Assembly (NCBI RefSeq): GCF_000422325.1
Contig: NZ_AULO01000014.1
Location: 47,029 to 111,028, forward strand
Reading direction: 5' to 3'
Source: Marinospirillum minutulum DSM 6287
Lineage (GTDB): Bacteria > Pseudomonadota > Gammaproteobacteria > Pseudomonadales > Halomonadaceae
Length of the DNA: 64,000 bases
A program made the position numbers and the translations under genes. The notes under the pieces are model-generated. The model searched no databases. It was not told the origin of the DNA and was given only the letters and a program-made list of their open reading frames with translations. Of this stretch, positions 18,112 to 28,153 are shown one piece after another; position 1 is the stretch's first letter; each line of letters starts with the position of its first letter.

Positions 18112-19435
18112 TCACAGCAATTTTAAACTAGCTTCAAAGCCATCTTCACGCCCCCTCGCAGGTGAGTAAAGCACCAGCTTAGTACCAACGCCAAGAGCGA
18201 TAGTCTGAGCTATAGCCAAACCTAAGCCTGAACCACTGGCCAAAGTTTTGGAGCGCACAAAACGTTCTGTTAAATGCTGCATATCTTCTGCTGGCACAAT
18301 TGGCCCTGCATTAATAACTCGCAAAACACCTTCAATCGTTAGATGAACTTCCACTGGCTGATTTGCTGCACCATGTTTTAAGGCATTCTCAATCAAATTA
18401 CGCATTAAAATAGCCAAGGCATCAGGGTCGACAAGCGAAGTAACTTGCTTTGCTTCAGGCAAAAATAATTTAACCCTAGCTTTAGCTTCTAAACTTAACT
18501 CATCAACCAGATAGCCTAGTATTTGACCTAGGTCATAAGGTGTTGCAACCAAAAATTCACCTAGGTCAGCCTTAGCCAATTGCAGTAATTTTTCAGATAG
18601 ATTTGCCAGCTCTTCTAGTGATTTTTCAATGCGTATAATCTGCTCTTTAAAAGTGCTATTAGGGGCTTCATGGCGTAAGCGCTGCACTTGTGCCAAAGCT
18701 GCCGCCAAGGGTGTGCGTAACTCGTGGGCGCTATTGGCAGTAAAACTACGTTCTGCTTCTAGGGTAAATCGCAGCCTTGCTAAGAGATGATTCACCGCCT
18801 CAGCAATAGGTAGAATTTCAGTGGGCAAATTATTTGCAACCACTGGTGTTAAATCATTCGCACCTCGTGCTTCCAGCGCATTACGATAAGCCTTCACCCC
18901 ACCTAGGCTATAACCAACAAATAACCAAATACCCAACAGGCTAAGGGGTACTAAAAAAATTAAAGGTAAAAGCAAAAGTTTTAATGACTGCCTTAATGCC
19001 TGATTGCGTGAAGCTAAAGGCTCTGCTACTTCAATAAAAATAGTGCCACTAACGGCACTTGCACCATAAAGCCGATGGGTTGCTCTAGTACGCAAGCCTA
19101 ACTGAGGTTTAGCAGGAAAAACTGCTGCATCTACAGCGTGGGATTGCAGCAAGGGGGTTCCATCAGCACTTCGCACCAGATAGGTGATGTATTCATCGTG
19201 GGGGTGTAAAGCAACAACTTGCTGGAGTAGATCGGGGGTTTCACGGTTAAGGATTTCTACTACTGCTAAAGACAACATTCGCTGGGCGACTTCTTCAAGT
19301 GAGCTATCTAAAGCTTTGTTAAGCGTTTTAGTCAGCATAGCGGCTATTAATAAGGTTATTGTCAACCATAACACAACCAAACCTAAGGTTAGTCCTACCC
19401 CTAAGCGACGCTGCAAACTGATTGGCCTAGATTTC
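18112..19435 (-). CDS. Sensor histidine kinase, QseC/PmrB-like
   Basis: Inner-membrane sensor kinase, 441 aa including the start near 19437. TM1 is about residues 15-36, a periplasmic loop spans about 37-150, and TM2 is about 153-176. The H-box has phosphoacceptor His238 (SAHELRTPLAAALAQ), the N-box is NLIENALKHG, and the G-box is GSGLGLAIAQ. Its start overlaps the response regulator stop (ATGA), so both are made from one transcript. The signal is unknown. The nearby divergent PepSY gene suggests cation or envelope sensing, as in some PmrAB/BqsRS-type systems. Confidence 0.88.
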
Positions 19436-20093
19436 ATTGTTTAACCAGTCGATAACCCATACCTCGAACAGTTTCTATTAGGTCATGCCCTAACTTTTTC
19501 CTTAACCGACTTATATGCACTTCAACAGCATTGCTTTCTATTTCTGCACCAAAAGCATAAAGGCTATCTTCAAGCTGAGTGCGAGATAGCAACACACCCA
19601 AATGCTGTAAAAGTGCTTCAAACACTGCCCACTCTTTAGCGGTTAAATTGATGCACGTTTCACCACGAGTAATTGTGCAACTAACCAAATCAACTTTTAG
19701 GTCTTTTAGCTGGATAATAGGGCTGGGGTTGCCACTAGAGCGCCGAGCAACCGCAGCAACTCGTGCAGATAATTCTTCTAAATCAAAAGGTTTAACAAGG
19801 TAATCATCGGCACCCGCATTTAACCCTGCTATACGGTCTGTTAACTGGTCTAAAGCCGTTAAAATTATAACTGGTGTAGTATTACCAGCTTGGCGCAGCT
19901 CTTTTAAAAAATCGAGTCCTTTACCATCTGGTAGCAACAAATCCAACAAAATTAAATCGTAATCAGTGGTTGCAACACTGGTTTGTGCATGGGCTAAACA
20001 CTGCATCCAATCCACTGCATAACCTGTATCCGTTATTTGTTCCCTAACCGCCTCACCTAAAGAAACTGAGTCTTCAACTAATAATAAGCGCAT
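19434..20093 (-). CDS. OmpR-family response regulator, QseB/PmrA-like
   Basis: DNA-binding response regulator, 219 aa. The receiver domain has phosphoacceptor Asp51 (LILLDLLLPDG), acidic residues in LVEDS, and conserved Lys in DDYLVKPFD. The C-terminal winged helix (about 125-219) has SNAVEVHISRLRKKLG. The start is the ATG at 20093, preceded by AGAGG about 7 bp upstream; the codon before it is TTG. It is transcribed ahead of the kinase and divergently from the PepSY gene 153 bp away, a likely direct target. Confidence 0.9.
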   Translation of the reverse strand: MRLLLVEDSVSLGEAVREQITDTGYAVDWMQCLAHAQTSVATTDYDLILLDLLLPDGKGLDFLKELRQAGNTTPVIILTALDQLTDRIAGLNAGADDYLVKPFDLEELSARVAAVARRSSGNPSPIIQLKDLKVDLVSCTITRGETCINLTAKEWAVFEALLQHLGVLLSRTQLEDSLYAFGAEIESNAVEVHISRLRKKLGHDLIETVRGMGYRLVKQ

Positions 20094-20245
20094 CAACGCA
20101 CCTCTTTTAATCCTAGTTTCTTTAAGTTTAGCAGCTCAAGCTGACAGCCAGCTTAAGGCAAAAAAAAGATAAAAAAATTGCTTTCTTCAGGTTAGGGTAA
20201 GCTTCGCAACTTAGACTTACTACTCCAACCTAGAAGGAGAAAGTC

Positions 20246-20557
20246 ATGAAAAAGTTATTACTCGTTACCACCCTAGTCGCTAGCAGCCTAATGGCAGGAA
20301 CTGCCTTGGCTAGCAAAGATTGCCAAGACCCAGTAGTAAACTGGCAACCTAAAGAGAACTTAAGCCAAATGTTAGAAACGGCTGGTTGGACAGTTAACCG
20401 AATTAAAGTAGACGATGGCTGCTATGAAATTAAAGGTTATGACCAACAAAACAACAAAGTTGAAGCTGAATATTACCCAGCCACTTTGCGCTTGCGTAAA
20501 TTTGAAATTGAGTTTGATAAAGGTGCACCAATACCCGACTACCTACCCAGCAAATAA
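20246..20557 (+). CDS. Secreted PepSY-domain protein
   Basis: A 103-aa periplasmic protein with a clean signal peptide (MKKLLLVTTLVASSLMAG, predicted cleavage after ALA). A single PepSY-like domain covers about residues 35-95 (AGWTVNRIKVDDGCYEIKGY, ending in LRLRKFEIEF). The start has a strong AGAAGGAG Shine-Dalgarno. PepSY proteins are thought to modulate proteases or metal and signal responses; the exact role is unknown. Position next to the two-component system suggests that it is regulated by, or feeds back on, that system. Confidence 0.8.
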   Translation: MKKLLLVTTLVASSLMAGTALASKDCQDPVVNWQPKENLSQMLETAGWTVNRIKVDDGCYEIKGYDQQNNKVEAEYYPATLRLRKFEIEFDKGAPIPDYLPSK

Positions 20558-20585
20558 GGCCAGCATTTAGCCTTAAAAGCAATCC

Positions 20586-20978
20586 TTAGAACCCACTTTT
20601 AAAAAGGCTGTAACTAGCAAAACCCAAGGCAGTCATTAACAGGCTGCCGAACAAATGCCCCGCCACACCCAATAAAGCCCATAAGTAACGCCCTTGCTGT
20701 AAAAGGCTAAACACTTCAGCAGAAAAAGTAGAAAAAGTGGTTAAACCACCCAGCAAACCCGTCACCAAAAACAAGCGCCATTCGGCTGACAAATTAGGCT
20801 GCTGAGCAAAAAACGCCAGTGCCAAACCAATAAAATAACCACCCAATAAATTTGCTAATAAAGTACCCAAGGGTAATAAAGCTAGGCTGCTATTAAATTG
20901 TAGCGATAACCACCAACGCCCCAATGCACCGCAACTAGCTCCGGTAGCTACAGCCAAAGCCGCAAGAGGTAAATTCAT
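20586..20978 (-). CDS. crcB: Fluoride ion channel CrcB (Fluc)
   Basis: Small four-helix membrane protein (130 aa) that exports fluoride as an antiparallel dual-topology dimer. Signature motifs GALGRWW and [12 protein letters not shown] are present; the second holds the pore phenylalanines and the central sodium site. A single copy in the window fits the homodimer form. No fluoride riboswitch is visible in the about 100 bp upstream, so expression is probably constitutive. It is divergent from the ligB-like gene. Confidence 0.93.
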   Translation of the reverse strand: MNLPLAALAVATGASCGALGRWWLSLQFNSSLALLPLGTLLANLLGGYFIGLALAFFAQQPNLSAEWRLFLVTGLLGGLTTFSTFSAEVFSLLQQGRYLWALLGVAGHLFGSLLMTALGFASYSLFKSGF

Positions 20979-21041
20979 AACCTTCCTTAATTAAAAGCTC
21001 TTTAATATTGATTTGTCGCAAGGCTAAGCCTAGCCCAGTGA

Positions 21042-22808
<1,767 letters not shown>

Positions 22809-22837
22809 CTCCTATAAAGGTTGCTAGGGTTATAGAA

Positions 22838-24358
22838 TTAAGGACGCTCGAAGACAGCTACGCCTTTTTCTTTTTGGGTACTGCCAAGATCAATTTCATA
22901 AGCAGTAATAACTCCCTCAACATTATTGCCTATAAACCGTCCTGTTATTGACCCAGTCATTCCATCATTGGCTTCTTGTAAGTTTATTGAACTATTATAA
23001 AAGTCACTTATTTTTCCACTACCTTTGTAAGGAAAACTAGATCCATAAGTTGATAAGCTCACATCAAGCTCACTTGTAGCAAAGTTTGCACTTAGACTTC
23101 CGCTTTCAAGATGATTAGAACTCTCTATTAGATTGTATGTATAGTTACCCTTTGCGGGTAAGCTGGCTAAACTAGTATGCACATTGGTAGCAAATACAAA
23201 GTTTAAGTGACCGCTTTTAACACCATCAATATCTAATTCACCTGACTCTCCAATATAAATGGTGGAGTATTTTTTATCTAATTTCTTTTGAGTAAAGTCA
23301 CTAGGATTGAAGTCACTTGTCATTTTATAACTGTTAACATTCTTGTCAGTACCAAGTATTGCTTTACCCTGTTGCCCTGTATAAGTAGATAAGTTACCTT
23401 CTGTGCTAATATTAACTGGGTTAACTAAAGCACTGGCAGCTATATTTATAGGGTCATTATTGTCATAAACTGTGCCAATAAAAAAGCCTAAAGGCCCTGC
23501 AGAAGGTGGCACCTTAACTACTTCATTTGCTTCAGGAGCTTTTGTATCTGAAGATAAGTAATCATCACGCTGCAGTTCTATTTCGCCTACATCTGGCTGA
23601 TAGCCCACTTGCATCAAAGCTACAGGCACAACTGGGCTTGTCAAACTAAGCGGAGGTGCTTCTTCTTGCTCTTTTTCATTGTTAGCCAAAGAAAGGGTAA
23701 TGTCTTCTGCAAAAGCATCTTCAAAGAACTGTGGTAAATCACTGACTGAAATGGCTTCTGGTGCTTGATTAATGCTTGTTATTCTTGCTGCTGTTCGTAA
23801 TTGATCTACACCTATATCAATACTTCCCTGAGCATTTTGTATATAGACATTACCTCGTTGAATACTGACAAATAGGTTTTCACCTTGTTGAGTGTACACT
23901 TCGAAGGCTGTTCCTCTTATTCCGATAGTTCCTGCACGGCTTTTCATTTCATAATCATTACCCTTAACTGCACCCGTAATGGTTCTTAACCCACCTGTAA
24001 CTAAACGCTTAACACTTGTTTGTTTAGTGACTGTAGTATTTGGCTGATATTCAAAAGCTTCTATTGTAAGTTCACTATTAGCAGCAAGAGATAGCATTTC
24101 ACCATCGGCCATGCGTATTTGTGCTCGTCCACCCTCAGGTGTTTTGATGGTTTCACCTACATAAATAGATGAGCGCCTAGTTAGGTTGCGTGGTTTGCTT
24201 GCTGGTTTTTCAGCTGTAACACCAAGGGTTGCCATTAAGACTTTGCCAACTTCTTCTTGGTTAGCAACTGCTGGTGTAGTTAAAAATAAAAACAGCAAGG
24301 CTGCGAAAAAGAACCGATAGCTGTTATGAAAACGCAGGTGATTTTGCTTCGTTTGCAT
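22838..24358 (-). CDS. Secreted FecR-domain protein with a beta-rich C-terminal domain
   Basis: About 506 aa starting at the ATG at 24358 (MQTKQNHL). AAGGAG lies 10 bp upstream, inside the end of the preceding gene; the longer frame to 24388 would overlap that gene further. A signal peptide ends near TPAVA|NQ. A FecR domain follows at about 25-165 (EGGRAQIRMADGEMLSLAA, GTIGIRGTAFEVYTQQG). An acidic linker leads to a Gly/Ser-rich beta domain (about 290-506) whose end, GSITGRFIGNNVEG then GVAVFERP, resembles the C-terminal handle barrel of TbpB-like and Slam-dependent proteins. No lipobox or transmembrane anchor is seen. The function is unknown. Confidence 0.7.
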   Translation of the reverse strand: MQTKQNHLRFHNSYRFFFAALLFLFLTTPAVANQEEVGKVLMATLGVTAEKPASKPRNLTRRSSIYVGETIKTPEGGRAQIRMADGEMLSLAANSELTIEAFEYQPNTTVTKQTSVKRLVTGGLRTITGAVKGNDYEMKSRAGTIGIRGTAFEVYTQQGENLFVSIQRGNVYIQNAQGSIDIGVDQLRTAARITSINQAPEAISVSDLPQFFEDAFAEDITLSLANNEKEQEEAPPLSLTSPVVPVALMQVGYQPDVGEIELQRDDYLSSDTKAPEANEVVKVPPSAGPLGFFIGTVYDNNDPINIAASALVNPVNISTEGNLSTYTGQQGKAILGTDKNVNSYKMTSDFNPSDFTQKKLDKKYSTIYIGESGELDIDGVKSGHLNFVFATNVHTSLASLPAKGNYTYNLIESSNHLESGSLSANFATSELDVSLSTYGSSFPYKGSGKISDFYNSSINLQEANDGMTGSITGRFIGNNVEGVITAYEIDLGSTQKEKGVAVFERP

Positions 24359-24362
24359 TGTC

Positions 24363-25682
24363 TTACCACTCCTTTCTAACACCAGCACTTACTTGTGTGC
24401 TGCGGTAGTTATAAAGATTAAGTGTTGAGCTTTGATTAGTATGTTCTAGCCCCAAATCGAACAGCCAATTATTAGAATGTTTATGGCTAAATTTAAGATT
24501 TAAACCTAGCAAATCATCTTTACGAGTAGTTTTCGGAAAGGCAGGATCTTTAGCTTTATGCTTGGCATTCATATAATTTAGGTTGAAATCTATTTGCTGC
24601 TGATCATTCAGCCGATAACCTAGCCCTGTGCGTGTACCCAAGAGGTTGCGTCCAAAATGCTTGCCGCTACTGGTATCGGCATTATCTAAGCCAAAAATAG
24701 GACCACCATAAAGATTAAGCTGCTCTAGCACTCTATGAGAGTAGATTAAGCCAACGGTAAAGCTTTTTTTATCTCGTGTATTGCCGGGTGTAAAATTAAC
24801 TGCCGCTAGCTGCCCAAAAACTGTGTAGTCAGACTTAGCATCAATACGCTGGTTAAACTCTGTGGCTAAGGCTAGTAAAAGTACTTCGTTTTTATCTTTA
24901 CGTAGTTGTTTGTTCACTTGTAAGGGCAGGGTTAAACGCCAGCTTTTACCTAGCAGAATGCCACCGCCTTTGATACCAACACCATAATTACCCATATCGC
25001 TTTGATCTGCGTGGTAGCCCCTTAAGTTAGCATCTGCACCAGCAAACCAGCCCCAACTTTCACCCTGCTGTTGATAGCGAGTAGCACCTAAAACAACCTC
25101 ATGGAAGGTGTCTGATTCAACCTTAGGCAAGGTCAGTAGCCAGCGATCGTACAAGAGCACATCTTTCTGGGTCATATTACTAGGGTTGCTCTCATAGCCT
25201 AATCTTGCACCAAGATAAAAGCGTGTTACACCATCACTTGTTGCAACAGCTTTACCTGCTTCTCTTGCATCTATAGCTGCTAAATACCATTGCACTCGCT
25301 TCATGGCAGCAGGTGGTAGCTGGGGAGTAGTATCTAATAGTTGGTTTAGGTGGCGTCGTGCAACATTTAAGTTGCCTAACATAAAGTATGTACGTGCTAA
25401 CTCAAACCTAGGTGCAGGCGCTTTGCTGTCGAACATTAACACCCGTTCAAATGCAAAAAGCGCTTGGTCGTACTCACCTGTTTTTAAAGCAGCAATACCA
25501 AAAGCCATATCAAAGTTAGGATTACCTGCCTGCTCTGGCAAGAGTTGCTGCCCTAGCTGATAAGCTTCTGAAAACCGCTCTTCCTTCAGTAGTAACTCTA
25601 ACGCTTCAACCTTAGCGTGCAGTGAAAAACTTAAGATAAAAAGCAAAACACCGAAACTAATTATTCTTATATTCTGAAACAT
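24363..25682 (-). CDS. Slam-like outer-membrane protein (TPR plus beta-barrel)
   Basis: About 439 aa starting at the ATG at 25682; an upstream TTG is the alternative. A signal peptide ends at SLHA|K. Residues about 25-150 form TPR repeats (GEYDQALFAFERVLMFDSKA, LGNLNVARRHLNQLL). The rest is alternating amphipathic strands of a DUF560/Slam-type barrel (RFYLGARLGYESNPSNM, GLIYSHRVLEQLNLYGGPIFG) and ends in W. Slam proteins move substrate proteins across the outer membrane. The FecR gene starts 4 bp downstream with its Shine-Dalgarno inside this gene, so it is the natural candidate substrate. Confidence 0.7.
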   Translation of the reverse strand: MFQNIRIISFGVLLFILSFSLHAKVEALELLLKEERFSEAYQLGQQLLPEQAGNPNFDMAFGIAALKTGEYDQALFAFERVLMFDSKAPAPRFELARTYFMLGNLNVARRHLNQLLDTTPQLPPAAMKRVQWYLAAIDAREAGKAVATSDGVTRFYLGARLGYESNPSNMTQKDVLLYDRWLLTLPKVESDTFHEVVLGATRYQQQGESWGWFAGADANLRGYHADQSDMGNYGVGIKGGGILLGKSWRLTLPLQVNKQLRKDKNEVLLLALATEFNQRIDAKSDYTVFGQLAAVNFTPGNTRDKKSFTVGLIYSHRVLEQLNLYGGPIFGLDNADTSSGKHFGRNLLGTRTGLGYRLNDQQQIDFNLNYMNAKHKAKDPAFPKTTRKDDLLGLNLKFSHKHSNNWLFDLGLEHTNQSSTLNLYNYRSTQVSAGVRKEW

Positions 25683-25835
25683 AGTCTTATCCACTAGATA
25701 AAATAACAATCATAAATTATTTATAATGTTGAATAATGAGCTCACCAAATTGTAATAAAATAAATAATAAAGCATAAAAAATGGATTATCAATACATAAC
25801 AGCGCGACCGTACCACAGACTAGTAAATAACATTA

Positions 25836-25863
25836 TAAAAAAGCCGCTATTTAAGCGGCTTTA
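25836..25863 (-). terminator. Rho-independent terminator downstream of ssb
   Basis: On the minus strand the stem AAGCCGCT / AGCGGCTT with a TAAAT loop is followed by a T run. It sits 35 bp after the ssb stop. The rest of the 215-bp gap to the Slam-like gene shows no gene; it is AT-rich and probably holds the promoter of the Slam-like/FecR pair. Confidence 0.85.
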
Positions 25864-25897
25864 ATCAACTTTTCAAAATTACTTATTTTATCTTGAA

Positions 25898-26593
25898 TTA
25901 GAAAGGTATTTCATCATCAAAGTCATTAAAAGCTTGTCCCGCAGGTTGTTGTGCTGACTGCTGAGGAGCTTGAGCTGGTGCTGGTGGCGCAGCTTGATGC
26001 GTTGGCTGCACGGCAGGCTGTGAAGCGACTGGTGCAGGATTAGCATAGGCTTGCTGTGCTACTGGTTGTTGATGTGGCACTGGGTTTGCATAAGCTTGTT
26101 GCTGAGGTGCTTGTTGAGGAGCCGGTGCTGCATAAGCTTGTTGCTGGGGTTGCTGAGGTGGAGGCGCTGCATAAGCTTGCTGTTGGGGTGCTTGTTGCTG
26201 GTAGCCCCCTGGAGCTTGCTGACCTGCATTACCGTAGTTCTGATTACCACCATCACCACGACCATCTAGCATTTGCATTTCATTAGCAACTATCTCAGTG
26301 GTGTACTGATCTATACCTTGCTGGTTTTGCCACTTACGGGTTTGTAACTTACCCTCTATATAAACCTTGCTGCCTTTCTTTAAATATTGACCAACAATTT
26401 CTGCCAAGCGATCGAAGAAAACCACCTTATGCCATTCTGTTTTTTCCTGCTTCTGCCCTGTTTGACGATCTGTCCACTGATCACTGGTAGCTAAACTTAC
26501 ATTAGCTACCTGCTTTTGATTCTGAGTGAATCGAATATCTGGGTCATTACCTAGATTACCAATAAGAATTACTTTATTTACACCACGTGCCAT
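25898..26593 (-). CDS. ssb: Single-stranded DNA-binding protein
   Basis: Binds single-stranded DNA in replication, repair and recombination. The N-terminal OB fold (about 1-112, [18 protein letters not shown]) is typical. The tip DFDDEIPF is the conserved protein-interaction tail. The linker between them is unusually long for E. coli-type SSB (231 aa in all against 178) and is built of repeated Gln/Pro/Ala units around QQAYA. It is divergent from nothing and lies downstream of yajR, matching the Pseudomonas order ssb-MFS-uvrA. Confidence 0.95.
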   Translation of the reverse strand: MARGVNKVILIGNLGNDPDIRFTQNQKQVANVSLATSDQWTDRQTGQKQEKTEWHKVVFFDRLAEIVGQYLKKGSKVYIEGKLQTRKWQNQQGIDQYTTEIVANEMQMLDGRGDGGNQNYGNAGQQAPGGYQQQAPQQQAYAAPPPQQPQQQAYAAPAPQQAPQQQAYANPVPHQQPVAQQAYANPAPVASQPAVQPTHQAAPPAPAQAPQQSAQQPAGQAFNDFDDEIPF

Positions 26594-26636
26594 AACTTTC
26601 CCCTTTTAACCCTTTAACTGTTACATGTATTTTGTT

Positions 26637-28004
26637 TTATCTATTCAATAATAGTTTATCTAAGACTTGTTCATCTAGCTGCTGTTTATCTAGCTTTAAG
26701 TAGCCTGTCGTTTCTTCTTCTAAAAAAACCACTTCAACAACTCCTTGCAGGCTAGCTAGCTCGTTTTTAAAGGCTTCTAGTGCCTCACCTGTCATAGAAG
26801 GTAGAGTAAAAATACGGCTAGACAAATGCCTAGGTTGCTTAAAGCCTACCAATACCATTAACCATAGCAGACACAGACCTGCTGCACTCCAAAGTAACTC
26901 TAACGGCCCCCAATAGGTAAGAATGAACCCACCTAAAACACCACCTAAAAAAGCACCAACAAATTGTGAAGTAGAATAAATCCCCATAGCCGTACCCTTG
27001 GCTTGAACGGGTGACTGCTTGCTAATTAATGAAGGTAAGCTGGCTTCTAACAGGTTGAAGCCTGTAAAAAACAGCAACAATCCAGGCAATAATGCCCAGT
27101 TACCCAAGTTGGTTGGCATTAACACTAGGGCTGCAGCTATAAGGCTTACCGCTAGCATAAGCATAGCTTTCATCTTACGGCCTTTTTCGCCAATTATAAT
27201 GAGCGGGATCATAAGACCAAAACCCAGCAGCATGGTGACTAGATAAATCCAACCATGCTGGGTTAGTGTCCAACCAGCGTCAATCAGCAAACCTGGCACA
27301 GCAATAAACACACCCGTTAATATTAGATGCAAAACAAGAATGCTGAAATCTAAACGAAGCAGTTGTGGATTAACAAGTACCTTGCCAACCTGCTTAGTAT
27401 CAATACCCCCAGCATCTAGGTGTTTTCTTACCCTTTGTGGTGAGGGCACCCAACGCCATACAATAAGCATACCCAACAGACTAAAAATAGCGGTAAGCCA
27501 AAATAAGCCCGAAAGCCCTAGCCAACCAGCCAAAAGTGGGCCAGCAGCCATAGCAACAATGAAAGCTAGACCTATACTAATACCTACACTGGCCATGGCT
27601 TGAGTACGTTTATCATCGCGCGTTAAATCGGCTAGAAGTGCCATTAATACACTGGCAATAGCACCTGCACCTTGAAGCGCACGACCAATAATCAGCCATA
27701 AGATAGAATCTGCCATAGCAGCAACAAGGCTCCCCAAGGCAAATATTAGTAAACCCGTATAAATAAGTGGCTTACGCCCAAACCTATCGGATAACCAACC
27801 ATAGGGTAGTTGTAGCAATGCTTGGGTAAAACCATAAATACCTATAGCCAAGCCAATTACAAAGGGTTCTGCGCCTTCATAATGTAAAAGCAACAGCGGC
27901 ATAACGGGTAGAACCATAAATAGCCCAAGCATTCTTAAGCCATAAAGCCCTGCTAGTCCGCTAATTGCTCTTACTTCAATCTTTGATAGTGAATCCTGTC
28001 GCAT
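26637..28004 (-). CDS. yajR: MFS transporter, YajR-like
   Basis: Twelve-helix major facilitator superfamily protein, 455 aa, almost the length of E. coli YajR (454). MFS motif A is seen as GWLSDRFGRKPLIY after TM2. The last about 65 residues (SMTGEALEAFKNELASLQGV onward) form a small soluble ferredoxin-like domain, the YAM domain of YajR. The substrate is unknown. It lies between ssb and divergent uvrA, as in Pseudomonas; no sequence feature links it to DNA repair. Confidence 0.82.
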   Translation of the reverse strand: MRQDSLSKIEVRAISGLAGLYGLRMLGLFMVLPVMPLLLLHYEGAEPFVIGLAIGIYGFTQALLQLPYGWLSDRFGRKPLIYTGLLIFALGSLVAAMADSILWLIIGRALQGAGAIASVLMALLADLTRDDKRTQAMASVGISIGLAFIVAMAAGPLLAGWLGLSGLFWLTAIFSLLGMLIVWRWVPSPQRVRKHLDAGGIDTKQVGKVLVNPQLLRLDFSILVLHLILTGVFIAVPGLLIDAGWTLTQHGWIYLVTMLLGFGLMIPLIIIGEKGRKMKAMLMLAVSLIAAALVLMPTNLGNWALLPGLLLFFTGFNLLEASLPSLISKQSPVQAKGTAMGIYSTSQFVGAFLGGVLGGFILTYWGPLELLWSAAGLCLLWLMVLVGFKQPRHLSSRIFTLPSMTGEALEAFKNELASLQGVVEVVFLEEETTGYLKLDKQQLDEQVLDKLLLNR

Positions 28005-28153
28005 TTTACCTTTTACTCGTTAAGGCTTACTAACCTGACGTTACTTTAAAGTTAGAATTGTACCCTGCCAGCCCTTTTCTAACCAGACAAAGGCAGACAG
28101 ACGGGTCAGATAAAACCTATAATAAGCGGTTGCGATTAACTAGGAGAAAACAG

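Noticed and set aside
26030..26225. Repeats that could suggest a CRISPR array
   Set aside because: They are short imperfect repeats in frame with the SSB coding sequence, without spacers.
26594..26636. CTGTTACATGTATTTT upstream of ssb, resembling a LexA box
   Set aside because: The second half lacks ACAG, so it does not meet the CTGT-N8-ACAG consensus.
28005..28153. Search for a LexA box before uvrA
   Set aside because: No CTGT-N8-ACAG pattern is present in the gap.
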